DNA of 64,000 nt, taken from positions 13,453,991-13,517,990 of the forward strand of contig CP092870.1 of assembly GCA_030710605.1 (NCBI GenBank), in the 5' to 3' direction. The notes under the pieces were generated by a model. It ran no database searches. It was given only the letters and a program-made list of their open reading frames with translations, and had not been told where the DNA came from. How positions within the stretch are numbered: the first letter of the stretch is position 1; each line of letters begins with the position of its first letter. The stretch is from Cordylochernes scorpioides. Its lineage: Eukaryota > Arthropoda > Arachnida > Pseudoscorpiones > Chernetidae. Of the stretch, positions 53,640-64,000 are shown piece by piece. The position numbers and the translations under genes were made by a program.

Positions 53640-53850
53640 AAAATTATATTTCATAGATTCAAATACTCTGTTAAATCGACCGCCAGAGGTCATGCTTCCC
53701 CTATAAAAACTCATTGTTGTTGTTTACCGATGGCCGGCTCAAAACTTTTGTACATTATGTAAATCATCTTTTCTTTCCCTTATTCTACTCGACTTAAGCC
53801 AGGCATTACTTTTATCAAATTATGTTCTATTATATATTCCTCAGCTCAAA
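53640..53850 (+). repeat. family G repeat, copy 3
   Basis: TCATAGATTCAAATACTCTG, GACCGCCAGAGGTCATGC, CTATAAAAACTCATTGTTG and TTCTACTCGACTTAAGCCAG, the same order as 11.3 kb. The TATAAAA box is best preserved here. Confidence 0.55.
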
Positions 53851-55284
53851 TAAATAAATCTCCGATCAAAATTATTTTATTATTCCCACGACTGCATCGC
53901 CATAGCATAATCTCAACAATTCTAAAACACAACAGAAATCTCTCTCATTTTATTTATAACATATATATATATATATGTTGTAATGTGTGTAATCGACATT
54001 GTCACGGTAGGTTTTAGCTGTATTAGTATTTCATACCCTCAAAACCGATGTTTGAAGTTTACAATTGTTATTTTTCAATTGTGTGTGTCCTAATACATCA
54101 GAAAAACATAGAAAGAAATGAGGAACAAAAATGGTGATACACAGTATTATTTCAGAAGATTTTATATTTATGCCATTTTCTAATTCTGTTTTTAAATTAA
54201 GAATTGTATTACTCACCATAAAGTGTTTTATTCCTAGCATTATTCGTAGGGCAAATATTTATTTGGAGAACCCGGGTGAAGCCAGTTCATAATTTATAAT
54301 TTTAATGAATAGTGTTTGAATAAAAAATGCATTTATTATACCTACGCTCTCGGAGAAAATGCTCTAGAATAACACCCGGGCGTTGCCCGGATCATTCGGC
54401 TAATTTTGGATAAATGTCTTTGTTGTATTGATAATTTGTGATAATGCTTGGTAGATAAAATGCAAATTGCTTTGTGTTATAATTTATATGAAGGTGAAAT
54501 ATTTATGTTTGCGTGTATGTAATTTTATTCGAATGGGATTGGTGTTATTCATTAGGAAAATCTCTGCTATTTGCAATTGTATTTCGTGCGATAAGAAGTG
54601 TTGCCATGTGAGGCAAATTAAAGATGTTGCGGTGTAGAGAAAAGAGTTTCTCCCTAGAAGAAATGTGTTGTTTAATTGTAAACCTATATAGAATCTTTAT
54701 ACTTTTTATATAAAAAATGAATTCCATTATTTTTAAAAGAATGATCGTTGATATGGAAAAAAGGAATATCATTATAAAAAGAAATGTCATCATGGTAACA
54801 GATAGAATTTGAATTTGGGGCATTTAAATATAATAGTGTACATAAAAAAAAAGTTTTGAAAACAATAATGTGAATTCGATTCTGAAAAAAGGGCATTTTT
54901 ATAAAGATATAATTAATAAAAACACAGATAAGTTAAAATGCGAGTATAGTAACAAATTATGGTAAGTAAATAAGATTAATGTTTTTCAAATAGTTGTAAA
55001 TTCAGATTTCCCCATATAGGTAAATTTAATAAGGGCATGTAAGATATGAGTAAATTGATAAAAATTAAATATTGTCGAATAGGCTTTTTATTGGCGTAAT
55101 CTCTCATATGAATGCAAAAGGAATTGAGAATCATAAATTGAATTTGAAAAAATAAAGATTGATATTTGATATTAAAAATGAAATAAGATATATTAATTTA
55201 AAATATCAGCATAAAATTAAGAATATATTGTGTAGTAAATATGAATTAAAATTGAATTGGTGTGAAATAAAACAACATGTTCTT
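53851..55284. other. AT-rich DNA with decayed Helitron ends
   Basis: 54370-54402 has CACCCGGGCGTTGCCCGG, ATCATTCGG and CTAA, a Helitron 3' end with A in place of G. GAGAACCCGGGTGAAGCCAG at about 54267-54286 looks like another decayed end. The rest, including frames at 54545-54896 and 55159-55395, shows nothing recognisable. Confidence 0.5.
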
Positions 55285-55550
55285 AAGATTAAAGATACTT
55301 CGGTCAGTAAATATTTTTATAATATCGACGTTTCAACAAAAATATTTTGTCCTCGTCAGGAGCGAACAATAATTAAAACATTTGGCAAAGCGTAAAAAAT
55401 TATTCTTCTCTATTAAGTGAAAGAATAATTTTTAACGCTTTGCCAAATGTTTTAATTTTTGTTCGCTCCTGACAAGGACAAAAGATTTTTGTCGAAACGT
55501 CAACATAATAAAAATATTTACTGGCCGAAGTATCTTTAATTTTAAGAGTT
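55285..55550. mobile_element. family D foldback element, best preserved
   Basis: AAAGATACTTCGGTCAGTAA, ATATCGACGTTTCAACAAAA, TTTGTCCTCGTCAGGAGCGA and CATTTGGCAAAGCG are mirrored by CGCTTTGCCAAATGTTTTAA, TCGCTCCTGACAAGGACAAA, TTTTGTCGAAACGTC and ACTGGCCGAAGTATCTTT. Arms are about 115 bp with a loop of about 30. ATGAATGCCGGCCAGGTATC follows outside, as in the other copies. Confidence 0.7.
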
Positions 55551-55585
55551 ATGAATGCCGGCCAGGTATCCTCTATCTTTACGAA

Positions 55586-56060
55586 AAACAAAATGTATAT
55601 AAATTTACAATTAAAGTTGGTTCAAATTGTGAGCTTGAGGAGAAAATAAAAATTAAAAACTCACGATTGATGAAAGTTCAGTCAGGCGACTTGAGCCGTC
55701 TTCTTGCTGACGTTGAGGAGCTCGATGTAGGTCTTGTGTGGCTTGTAGCTTCGGTAAAGTTGACTTCGGCATGTCGTCTGGAGGATTGTCTCGTTGTCGG
55801 GGTGAAAGTTGAGAACTTTTCACCGGATATGCGCCACTCTTTGCTTTGCCTTGCCAACCCGCCTTCCGGATTGTCTTCGGCAGGTTATCCAGTCAACTCC
55901 ACTGTTTTAATGTGTGGAGCCGAAAACACTGACAAAACCAAAGAGAGGTCTGTAGATATTTTCTAAGCTATAAATATAGTTATTCTGGAAGTATAATCTT
56001 TGCTTCTCTCACAAGCGGCGAGAGCCCGAGCATTGATTCGAAAAATGCGGAAGTCGTTGT
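55586..56060 (-). repeat. possible LTR or leader relic
   Basis: On the minus strand: CTTCCGCATTTTTCGA, a TATA-like CTATATTTATAGC, a GC-richer stretch with AAGACGGCTCAAGTCGCCTG, then ATCGTGAGTTTTTAATTTTT. The layout (TATA box, GC-rich transcript part, then GTGAGTTTTT) parallels the solo LTR at 33.5-34.0 kb, but no TG...CA ends or AATAAA were identified. Confidence 0.3.
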
Positions 56061-58432
56061 ATTCATTTAGATTTGTTGCTATATATGAAGTATTTCAGAC
56101 GCATGTGCATTTGAAGCTGCCAATATCCTGCATAAGGTAGTCAATTTTAAAGTGGGATATAATAAATTGCTCCTTGCTCACATTTCCTAGAATTTGAATA
56201 AGAGAGCCCAGTGTCGGTAGCACCCCAGGGTGCTAGAGTATTGAGTTTCTTCTAGGCCTCAGAAATGTTTTGTTATAGAGGAAATAATTGTAGAGAGATC
56301 TGCTTCTATGAATTGACCTTCTCTTATTTCCATAGACAAAAAGAAATTTAGATCAGAACATTGGTGGTGTGTGCATATTCAGGCGTCTAGACTTCGCTAA
56401 TCAAAAATTAGAAAACCTCTAATTGGGAACAAACATTGGAGGTGTTTTGGAAGGCTCGGGAACAGCGCTATTGACTTTTTTCTGTATGGCCGAGTCGCTT
56501 GGAAAATTGGGGAATATTTTGTCATCCAATATTTCAACTTGAGGCTTCTAAGCATCTAATAGTGTGGATGAAGGTTGAAGCTCGAGGTCATATCTATCTT
56601 ATTTTCGATGTCTATACGGGAAGGAAGTTGTCTAGTCGATGATTAAGAATAGACGACGCTCGTCCTTAGCGATGCACCCTCCAGCAATGAGGAGGTACAC
56701 TCGGCCGAAATCTACTCATACGTCCGTAGTATCTGGATGATGTTAAGCTCCTCAAAAATATTATTTTGCTCATCAATGTTTTTTTCTGCCTATTTATTAA
56801 TCAATAAAGTTTTGAAAAACTGTTCCCGATCTTCAAAGTTTCTTCATCAAGACTCCAATGAGTATCACTTATGGAAGTACGACAAGAACTTAACAAAAAA
56901 ATTCTGACTACTTACAAGTGACCTTATTAATTCTTGCAGAAATAGTTAGCATTGCAGCTGGGTGAAATCTGGGTAGTACAAGTGATATGCTGCTGATGGA
57001 GCATGGAGCATGCTCAATTTGTCGAGGGGATTCTCCTCCTGTGAATGCATTTGTTACTTCAAAGGTAGCTTGATCTTACATAGTTCCAAAAGTTTTTCTA
57101 ATTATAATTGGTTTTAAGGCCTTTTGTTGTAACTCTGCAGGGGAGATCACGGAGGGGATGCAAGCTTATTTTCTCCCTGTTCTCATATCATTTGAATTGA
57201 CAGTTGTTGATAGGAGCATTTAATTACTCTTCTAATCCCAATTCTTTACCTCTAAATTGATGTTATTAGCCTCCATAAATTTCAACCCTTCTTTTGAAAG
57301 GTTTGAGGCGGATTTTCTTTAAACCCATTTGCTCTCTCTAAAATCCATGCATTTTATGGCGATAGCTTCATCATGTTCTTCAGGATTGAGCTCTTGAAAG
57401 AATTAGAAATTAATCCATTTCAAGAAATAAATTAAAATTCATGATATCGTGAAATAGGCAAATAATTTCTTTTAGGCATAAATAGAACACAGAAGAAAGA
57501 AAGGCACACGATTCAAAAACATTAATCCCAGCTGGTGGCAGTGAATTTGACACATCCTGCTTCTGAGGTCTGGCGCACCGATGATGGGAAAAGTGATGGG
57601 CATCATGAATTCAGCATCATTGAGATGAACCACCGAGTTCTCCTTCTTGTCGGTCTGATGGTGCTTTATATATGTGACAACAATCTGTTTCTATGACCGC
57701 TAGATTTTCCGGTTCCCGAGCGCTGGAAAAGGCAAGAAACAGATAAAAAAAATTAAAATGGTAACCTTGCCTAAGCGCTTTTAATATATGCCGAATTTCT
57801 GAACATTCGACTACAGGAAGAATATACCAACTCCTACTGTTAGTTACCCTTTTTTTATCAACTATTGGGTGGAGAGCTCTGTTGAAGCCATCATTCTATG
57901 TGGATCAGCAGCACCACATCACCGGTTGCAGCGCCGGAGAGTACATTCGGAATGGCTTCAAGATCGTCCGGTGCGAGGCAGATGTTGAGATGATCCCCGA
58001 CCATGGGGCATACTCTATCCGCTGAGTCGACTTTTTCTGGTTCTCTATACATCTCGCAAACTTCGAATTCGGCTCCCTTAATTCAACTGAGCGTCTTTCT
58101 AATCCGTCTGTATATCGCCCGTGGCCCCAGCAGTCTGTTGATCACCTGTCGCTATTGATTCTGAAGCTCCGTCTGGTCTCTCTTCTGACATGTATTATCG
58201 ATAATATAATGGTGGCCATGTATTTGAAGTCTTTAATATTTACAGAATGTTGTACAGGCTAACCATACTAGAGTTAGCACATCGTTAATGTCGTTTTCTT
58301 ATACACGCTTACCCCATCTGTGTGGGTATATCGTATTTCCTCGTTACATATTGCTCTCTATCTCTCTAGTTGACATATACCATCAAAATGATTTATATCA
58401 ATAAAATGTGTGTGGCATTACTTACTATTATG
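56061..58432 (-). other. GC-intermediate region, probably decayed retroelement
   Basis: Composition is richer in G+C than typical flanks. On the minus strand a frame starting near 58190 reads MSEERPDGASESIATGDQQT, then AGATGDIQTD and a stop, and continues in the next frame (LERRSVELREPNSKFARCIE). That resembles a gag N-terminus but is too damaged to place. Together with the LTR-like block at 55.6-56.0 kb it could be one old minus-strand LTR element. Confidence 0.3.
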
Positions 58433-58480
58433 ATGCACTAGCGCGCCATCTGTTATCAAAATTCGAAACTATTATAAATA
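58433..58480 (+). mobile_element. family A left-end fragment
   Basis: ATGCACTAGCGCGCCATCTG, TTATCAAAATTCGAAACTAT, then unrelated sequence. The right end is missing. Confidence 0.6.
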
Positions 58481-59043
58481 TTATATTATTGACTTCAAAT
58501 ATTGTTGGAGGATAATTATTTGGAATAGAGCGAAGATTGTGAATTACAAGCTCAGATTTGAACCAAGATAAAAGGGAATGCTCTGTTCAATAGTTCCTTC
58601 TCAATTCATTCTGTAAGGACTTAAGTCCATTGAACGGATTATTGAGAGGTCCTCGGGCGTATGTAATCCCATCTGGTCCATTGATGGGAGTAATTGCTAC
58701 AGGCTTACACCTCACTTCACGCCAAGATATTATAGACTTAACTTTGTTTAAAAATACGACTTTTAAAAAATCTTCTTATGTTTGGATCTGGTCAACTTGG
58801 ACAGGCTAACTAGCATCCTTTAATTTTCAATATCTAAAATTATCTTCACCATTTTTAATAAAGAATAATTTACCTATTCGGACATATAACATACTAATAC
58901 TCTGATATTAATAATTATATTTAAAATATATGGTGTATTTGAAAAAGGAACAAATATCTAGGTAACTATTGTCTACATATATGGCGTGAAAATATAATTT
59001 ATATTAGTAAATTAAATTTAATTGCCATCTATCGTTCAATATT
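58481..59043. other. AT-rich DNA, nothing recognised
   Basis: No feature was recognised. Confidence 0.55.
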
Positions 59044-59228
59044 ACACAAATAAATTTACTGGCAATGCACCTATTTTAAATAGCATCAAATATTATATCT
59101 ACAGACCTTATTGCAATGATATGAGCCAAACCCTCTTATTCAATAACTCATATCATTGCAATAAGGTCTGTAGATATAATATTTGATGATATTTAAAATA
59201 AGCGAATTGCCAGTAAATTTATTTGTGT
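59044..59228. mobile_element. foldback element, 82-bp arms
   Basis: ACACAAATAAATTTACTGGC, CATCAAATATTATATCTACA, GACCTTATTGCAATGATATG on the left (59044-59125) are mirrored on the right (59147-59228) with few mismatches. The spacer is 21 bases. No coding region and no second copy in the window. High arm identity suggests recent origin or gene conversion between arms. Confidence 0.65.
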
Positions 59229-59331
59229 AAAATTTAAATATAATTTATATAGATCAAAATTGAAAACAGAAATAAAAGGACATATAATTCCTGCAGGGAT
59301 AATATAAGTGTTGAGATAAATTTGTAGTATA

Positions 59332-59411
59332 CAGGGTTGTCCCAAAGGTTCGTAAAATTTGCAAAATAAATCATAATCATAATGTGTTTATGAACCTTTG
59401 GGAAAACCTCA
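59332..59411. mobile_element. 80-bp mariner-type MITE
   Basis: CAGGGTTGTCCCAAAGGTTC at the left and GAACCTTTGGGAAAACCTCA at the right are inverted ends of a mariner-like type, with TA on each side. Almost nothing remains between them. The relative frequency of mismatches at the right tip shows decay. Confidence 0.55.
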
Positions 59412-60535
59412 TACAATCTGAATATTTCAGGCTATTGTTCATACTTCCATTAGCTTATCAAATTGAGATCTGAGGGTAATAAAAGATAAAATGAAGTTGG
59501 TATTTGTAGATATACGAGAAGAAAGGGGTTGAATAATTAAACTAAAATCTGAAGTAGATATGGGTCAATATTCCGAAAATAAATAATTTGATAATCTATT
59601 TTAATTTTTAAAAATTATTAATATATATTAATTATAAATTATTTATTTTTAAAATAGATTAAAGGGGCAGATGCAATAGTATATTAATCATAAATAAATA
59701 ATATCTTTATTCTTCCTTGAGAGTTTTGCTGTAAATAATTAATAAATAATTGTAGTTTAAACGTGCTGACGTCAGGAATAAAAACTCTTACACCCTCTTG
59801 AATATATAGCTATTTATTTCCTTTTTACTTATTACTTATTCACTTCCTTTTATAAATTATGTTCAGAAATTATTTTAAATATGGCGCTCTGCCATCTATA
59901 AAGCTCATGTGTTCGTGGTCAGGTTATGCCTTCTTTGGTTTTAAAGAATAATTGAAGTTTAATTAATTTTATAGAGTATCCAATTGTGATAAGTATAGTA
60001 TCATACACATAAGTTGCATACGATCAATTATAAGTCATATTTTGTATTTAAACATTAGAGATTATTTCTCACAAACGCGATATTTTAAGAAAATTAACTA
60101 CTTTTTGAGAACTTCACGAATTCTACACGCGCCTATGTATTGCTATTATGGTAGGCTTTTCTAGTACTGGATTTTATATTGGAAATGTATACAGAAAATA
60201 AACAGATAAGCCCTTAGAAGAACGAGTAATTGAGCACAAATCACCCATACAAAATATTAGGACATTTTCGTTTGTAGTCGAGCATGCCATCTTAGCCCAA
60301 ACTGAAACTTCTCAGTGAAAGGTATATGCCATAACATCCTCGTAAAGAAAGAGATATTATTTATAGAGCGTTAGACCTTCACAAGTGACAAAACAAAATC
60401 AAGAGAAATCCCTATTGCAGTCAATTTTTGAAATCCGACACTAGGAAGTCCCATAAAAAACAACTCCAACAGCAATGCAGCGGAGCGTGTATGTGTGTGA
60501 TATGTGAAATGCTTTTAAAAAAGAGAGAGAGATTT
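59412..60535. other. AT-rich DNA, nothing recognised
   Basis: 59575-59660 contains AAAATAGATTA and its inverse separated by about 70 bp, in simple A/T sequence. No gene was recognised. Confidence 0.5.
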
Positions 60536-60540
60536 AGTTC

Positions 60541-60747
60541 TGTTGTAAGATTTGGGTACTTACAGCTTGTAGGAAGGCATGAGGACGTTGAGGATTATAC
60601 GATAATAATCTTTATTATCCATTCAGTAAGAAAAACAAAGTTATGGTAGCGAACACATTTGTAACATAGAGAAGAAGGTAAACAAACAGTTGTGATGATG
60701 ATAGGTCCAGTGTGGCGCTAGCTGTCGTAGCATTCAGTTATCCAACA
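60541..60747 (-). mobile_element. 3' LTR of the copia element
   Basis: On the minus strand it begins TGTTGGATAACTGAATGCTA at 60747, directly after the polypurine-like CCGGGGATT, and ends CTTACAACA at 60541, giving TGTTG/CAACA inverted tips over 207 bp. ATAAAG near 60617 could be the poly(A) signal. The neighbouring 5 bases AGTTC (60536-60540) are the candidate target duplication. The other LTR lies beyond the window, so the ends are inferred. Confidence 0.55.
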
Positions 60748-63700
60748 AATCCCCGGCATGAATGTGGAGACATCACGAGGTTGTAGCGTAACTTCTCAAA
60801 TGTCGGCCTTGGTAGCGGCTTGGTCAGAATGTCCGCCTTCATGTCGCCAGTTGGGCAGTAGACCATTTTTATCACTGTCTTCTTCTGAAGATCCTTCAGG
60901 TGATGGATCTTGGTTGCGATGTGCTTGGTTCTAGAAGACACTTTTTCGGATGAACATATCTTGAGACATGATTGATTGTCTTGGTGGGAGTAGATTGGAG
61001 CTTTCTGTTCCAGTTCGAGATCCTTTAGCAAGTCGAGAAGCCATAACAGTTCTTGTGAGGCTTCAGCTGCGGAGATTAGTTCCGCTTCGGTGGATGAGAG
61101 AGATACGCAACCTTGTTTCCCAGTCATCCATGAGATGGGGTTTGATCCCAGTAGGAACAAGTTTCCGCTTAGTGATTTTCTGTCGGTGTTGTCGCTTGCC
61201 CATGTGGCATCGCTGTATGCTTCCAGCGTGGGAGGTTTTTGGTTAGATATGCGTAGCTCGAGTTCTTTAGTAGTTTTTAGATATCTTACGATTCTTTTTG
61301 CTGCATTCCAGTCACAATTTCTAGGATTCTGGTTTCTGCTGCTAAGTATGCAGACTGGAGCTGCGATATCTGGTCTGGATACTACGCTTAGGTACAATAG
61401 TGAGCCTATCAGTTGTTGGTATTGGACGTTGTTTGGTAGAAGTTTTTCATCAGATATACCGGGGTATCCGCTTTCCATGGGAGTGAAAGTAGGTTTCGCT
61501 TCTTGGAGATTGTACCTTTCAACTAATTCTTGGATTTTATTCTTTTGGCTCAGAAGGAGTTCACCTTCTCTGTTCCTTGAGATTTCTATACCAATGAATT
61601 GAGTGGGGTCTCCAAGGTTCTTTATTTCGAATTCTTTTTCGAGAGTTTTTACAGTGTTTTGGATGATTATCTCGGAATCGCTTGCGAGGAGCATGTCATC
61701 CACATATAGAATCAAGTAGATGGAATGGTTTTCTTCATTCTTGGTGAATAGGCATGGGTCTACAATGCTCTGTTTGAAGTTATTTTTAATTAGAGTGCTT
61801 GCAAATTTTGTGTTCCAAGATCTTCCAGCTTGTTTTAGACCGTAAATTGCCTTCTTTAGTTTGCAGACTTTGTTTGTTTGTTTTGTATGGAGTCCTTCTG
61901 GGAGTTCCATGTAGAGTTCTTTATCTAGGTCGCCGTGTAGGAACGCTGTCTTGACATCGAGGTGGTTCACTTTCATCCCTTTGTAGACTGATGCAGCTAG
62001 GAAGGCTCTAATTGTAGAATGCTTCACAATTGGTGCAAAGGTTTCTTCGTAGTCTCGGCCGAATTTCTGATTGAACCCTTTTGCTACGAGTCTGGCTTTG
62101 TACCGCTCTATTTCTCCTTTGGAATTGAGTTTTTGTTTATAGGTCCATTTACATCCTATGATCTTTTTGTCCTTAGGTAGAGGGGTTAGTTCCCAGACAT
62201 TGTTCTTCTCAAGAGAATTTAGTTCTTCGTTCATTGCTTGTAGCCATTTTTCTCTTTCTATTTTTGGTAATTGTAGGACTTCCGAGTAGCTGGTGGGTGT
62301 CTGAATGTCTTGAGCTTCAGTTTTGTACAGCATGTAGTCATTTCTTATGGGAGGTATTCCCTTTGTTGGTCTCGTGGATCTTCTTTGTGTGACCACTTGT
62401 GTTCCTGTGCTTGTACCGGGTTGAATGTAATCCTCGGTTTCCGAGTCCTCAAGGTTTTCGGATTGTGTTCCTGGTTCCTGACTTTCCTCTGCATTACCAA
62501 TATGATTGGAGGAAGTTAGATCTGTACTTAGTACTTGTGGTGAAGTTGTTTTTGTGGAAGCGAGGTGAAACCCATTTTCTTTTTCTAGAAATTTTACGGA
62601 TCTGCTGATTGTGATGTTGTCGGTGTCGTGCAGGATTCTGTATCCTTTGCTTCGATCATCGTATCCAAGAAAGATCCCTTCGATAACTTTGCTATCCAAC
62701 TTGTTTCTTTTTATCTTGGGAATATAGGCGAAGGCTTTACATCCGAATCTTTTTAGATGCTTCAGACTGGGCTTCCTGTTGGTCCATGGTTCAAATGGAG
62801 TCTTGTCTGTAGCTTTCGAGGGTATTCGGTTGTGTAGGTAATTAGCTGTGGTAACCGCTTCCGCCCATAGAGACTGTGGGAGTCCTGAGTCAAACAGCAT
62901 GCATCTTGTCATCTCCATTAGTGATCGATTTTTCCGTTCTGCTACTCCGTTCTGGGCTGGTGAGTAGGGGACTGTTAGCTGATGTTTGATTCCGCTTTGG
63001 TTCAGGAAATCTTCGACTTGTCGGTTTACGTACTCACGACCGTTGTCTGTCCGTATGGTTTGGATATTTTTTCCAAATTCCGTGTGTGCTGAGATGACGT
63101 AGTCTTTTATTTTTTCATAGGCTTCGTCTTTTCCTTTCAGGAGGTAGATCTTCGTGTATCTGCTGTAGTCATCAGTGAAGGTGATGAAGTATCTCTTACC
63201 GCTGAGAGAGTTAGTTGGTAATGGACCGCAGATATCACTGTGGACAAGTTGAAGCGTTTCAGTTGCTCTGTACTCTGTCTTCTTTGGAAATGGGGTTTCG
63301 GTGAGTTTTCCTTGAATGCACTGAAAGCAGTCTGTGCTGTGCGAACAGTTATTTAGACTTAGTCCTCTTGCTAGGTTCTCATTTCGAATCTTCTTAATTG
63401 ATTCTATATTTCTGTGTCCTAGTCTGTCGTGCCAGAGCATGAGGCAATTTTTGTTCTTGCAGTGGTTTTGTTTTGCAACATTTGCTTTGAATGTGCGAGT
63501 TTGGGGGTTGTCATCCAGGTGGAGTCGGTACATTCCATTGTCAAGTATACCGTTCGCGAGGGCTGTGTTGTCTCTTTCGATGGTACACCAATCTCTGTTG
63601 AACGTTACTTTACATCCGTTGGAGGTGGCCGCACTCACTGACAGAAGGTTGTCTGTTAGTTCCGGGATGTAGAGAACTTTTGTGAGAAGTAAGGTGTCAG

Positions 63701-64000
63701 TCTTTCCTTGGGGTGTGATGACTTTTATTTCTCCTTGTCCTATCCCTTTGACCTGCAGCTTATTGCCATTAGCAACCACAACATTTTGTGTTTGTTCTCT
63801 GTTAAGTTCAGTGAAGAAGCTTTCATCGTACGCCATATGAGATGTGGCTCCAGAGTCGACGAACCAGTTGTGTACACTTGCTTCTCGTTGAGTGCAATTG
63901 AGAGCTTTTGGGTTAGGTCCTTTTGTTGTTCTCTGATTTGTTGATTGTTCTTGGGTGACACTCGACTGATTTGTGTACTTTGGTACGTTTCCTCTTCTGA
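60738..64000 (-). CDS. copia (Ty1-type) retrotransposon polyprotein, 5' part beyond window
   Basis: The frame stays open to the window edge. The listed ATG (63836) is internal, since the protease motif WFVDSGATSHM lies across it. Numbering from that methionine: GAG-pre-integrase LMLWHDRLGH about 132-141; integrase core HSD (D201), TDNG (D264) and E300, a 35-residue D-E spacing; reverse transcriptase about 545-790 with KTAFLHGDL and YVDD at 711-714; RNase H with YSDATWA (D876), SSTEAEL (E917), HQDNQS (D953) and MKADILTK (D992). The order protease-integrase-RT-RNase H marks Copia. Its last codons and TAA overlap the 3' LTR. No frameshift or stop is seen over 1,080 codons, so the copy is probably young. 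Gag and the 5' LTR would lie beyond 64 kb. Confidence 0.95.
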   Translation of the reverse strand, partial: RRGNVPKYTNQSSVTQEQSTNQRTTKGPNPKALNCTQREASVHNWFVDSGATSHMAYDESFFTELNREQTQNVVVANGNKLQVKGIGQGEIKVITPQGKTDTLLLTKVLYIPELTDNLLSVSAATSNGCKVTFNRDWCTIERDNTALANGILDNGMYRLHLDDNPQTRTFKANVAKQNHCKNKNCLMLWHDRLGHRNIESIKKIRNENLARGLSLNNCSHSTDCFQCIQGKLTETPFPKKTEYRATETLQLVHSDICGPLPTNSLSGKRYFITFTDDYSRYTKIYLLKGKDEAYEKIKDYVISAHTEFGKNIQTIRTDNGREYVNRQVEDFLNQSGIKHQLTVPYSPAQNGVAERKNRSLMEMTRCMLFDSGLPQSLWAEAVTTANYLHNRIPSKATDKTPFEPWTNRKPSLKHLKRFGCKAFAYIPKIKRNKLDSKVIEGIFLGYDDRSKGYRILHDTDNITISRSVKFLEKENGFHLASTKTTSPQVLSTDLTSSNHIGNAEESQEPGTQSENLEDSETEDYIQPGTSTGTQVVTQRRSTRPTKGIPPIRNDYMLYKTEAQDIQTPTSYSEVLQLPKIEREKWLQAMNEELNSLEKNNVWELTPLPKDKKIIGCKWTYKQKLNSKGEIERYKARLVAKGFNQKFGRDYEETFAPIVKHSTIRAFLAASVYKGMKVNHLDVKTAFLHGDLDKELYMELPEGLHTKQTNKVCKLKKAIYGLKQAGRSWNTKFASTLIKNNFKQSIVDPCLFTKNEENHSIYLILYVDDMLLASDSEIIIQNTVKTLEKEFEIKNLGDPTQFIGIEISRNREGELLLSQKNKIQELVERYNLQEAKPTFTPMESGYPGISDEKLLPNNVQYQQLIGSLLYLSVVSRPDIAAPVCILSSRNQNPRNCDWNAAKRIVRYLKTTKELELRISNQKPPTLEAYSDATWASDNTDRKSLSGNLFLLGSNPISWMTGKQGCVSLSSTEAELISAAEASQELLWLLDLLKDLELEQKAPIYSHQDNQSCLKICSSEKVSSRTKHIATKIHHLKDLQKKTVIKMVYCPTGDMKADILTKPLPRPTFEKLRYNLVMSPHSCRGFVG

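Noticed and set aside
53669-53850. Family G as an LTR starting at TGTTAA
   Set aside because: Similarity among the three copies extends upstream of TGTTAA, so that position is not a terminus.
60968-63944. Open frames of 70-170 codons on the plus strand across the copia region
   Set aside because: They are antisense shadows of the intact polyprotein frame and show no domains.

Overview
This 64 kb window looks like AT-rich, gene-poor DNA from an invertebrate nuclear genome. An arthropod is my best guess, because there is a degenerate TTAGG-type stretch near 4.8 kb together with mariner, pogo/Tigger-type, Helitron, copia and LTR relics. The species cannot be fixed from the sequence alone. I found no intact host protein-coding gene. 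The only long open frame is the pol region of a copia (Ty1-type) LTR retrotransposon on the minus strand at 60.7-64.0 kb, cut by the right edge of the window. The rest is a dense, nested deposit of small non-autonomous elements separated by AT-rich sequence in which I see nothing.

Families recur, and I use these labels. A: foldback elements ending in ATGCAYTAGCGCGCCATCTG, with a long form carrying a possible CPYC reading frame. B: elements with GAAAAAGGC ends flanked by TTAA. C: repeats ending in TTGCCGGGAGAA and containing a 'CCATCTATTGACCGT' block. D: foldbacks with ACTTCGGCCAGT ends. E: hairpins built from GTTTCTTTTGAACGAAAA arms, one copy with a tRNA-like core. F: a repeat of about 200 bp at 20.2, 25.1 and 38.4 kb. 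G: a repeat of about 220 bp with a TATA-like box at 11.3, 17.8 and 53.7 kb. H: short inverted repeats around CAAGCTTTCGG...CCCTTCAAC.

Layout. 0-10 kb: A/T-rich DNA with B, D and H elements, one retrotransposon tail (4.2 kb) and a TTAGG-like tract. 10-17 kb: E, A and D foldbacks and a Helitron carrying a tRNA-Gly relic (13.4 kb). 17-30 kb: C, G, F and A relics, GC-richer unidentified islands (18.1-18.7 and 19.4-19.8 kb), a Helitron segment with a nearly intact tRNA-Gly(GCC) (23.4 kb), a pogo-type MITE and a young Helitron (26.0 kb). 30-45 kb: a tandem array, a solo LTR (33.5-34.0 kb), two pogo/Tigger-type MITEs, several foldbacks, and a four-layer nest at 40.2-41.2 kb (inverted repeat > gag fragment > Helitron > MITE). 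45-60 kb: a near-perfect 40-bp-arm hairpin (45.6 kb), two more retrotransposon tails, a small LTR element with target duplication (47.3-48.0 kb), a possible FLYWCH-type fragment (49.1-49.5 kb), an internally deleted mariner (50.5-51.3 kb) and a Helitron that landed inside a family-A element (52.9-53.5 kb). 60.5-64 kb: the copia element with its 3' LTR.

The elements act only as parasites and as targets for one another, so the nesting gives a relative order of insertion. Only the copia element looks capable of encoding its own mobility proteins. The near-identical Helitron pair shows another recently active family whose enzyme source is not in this window.
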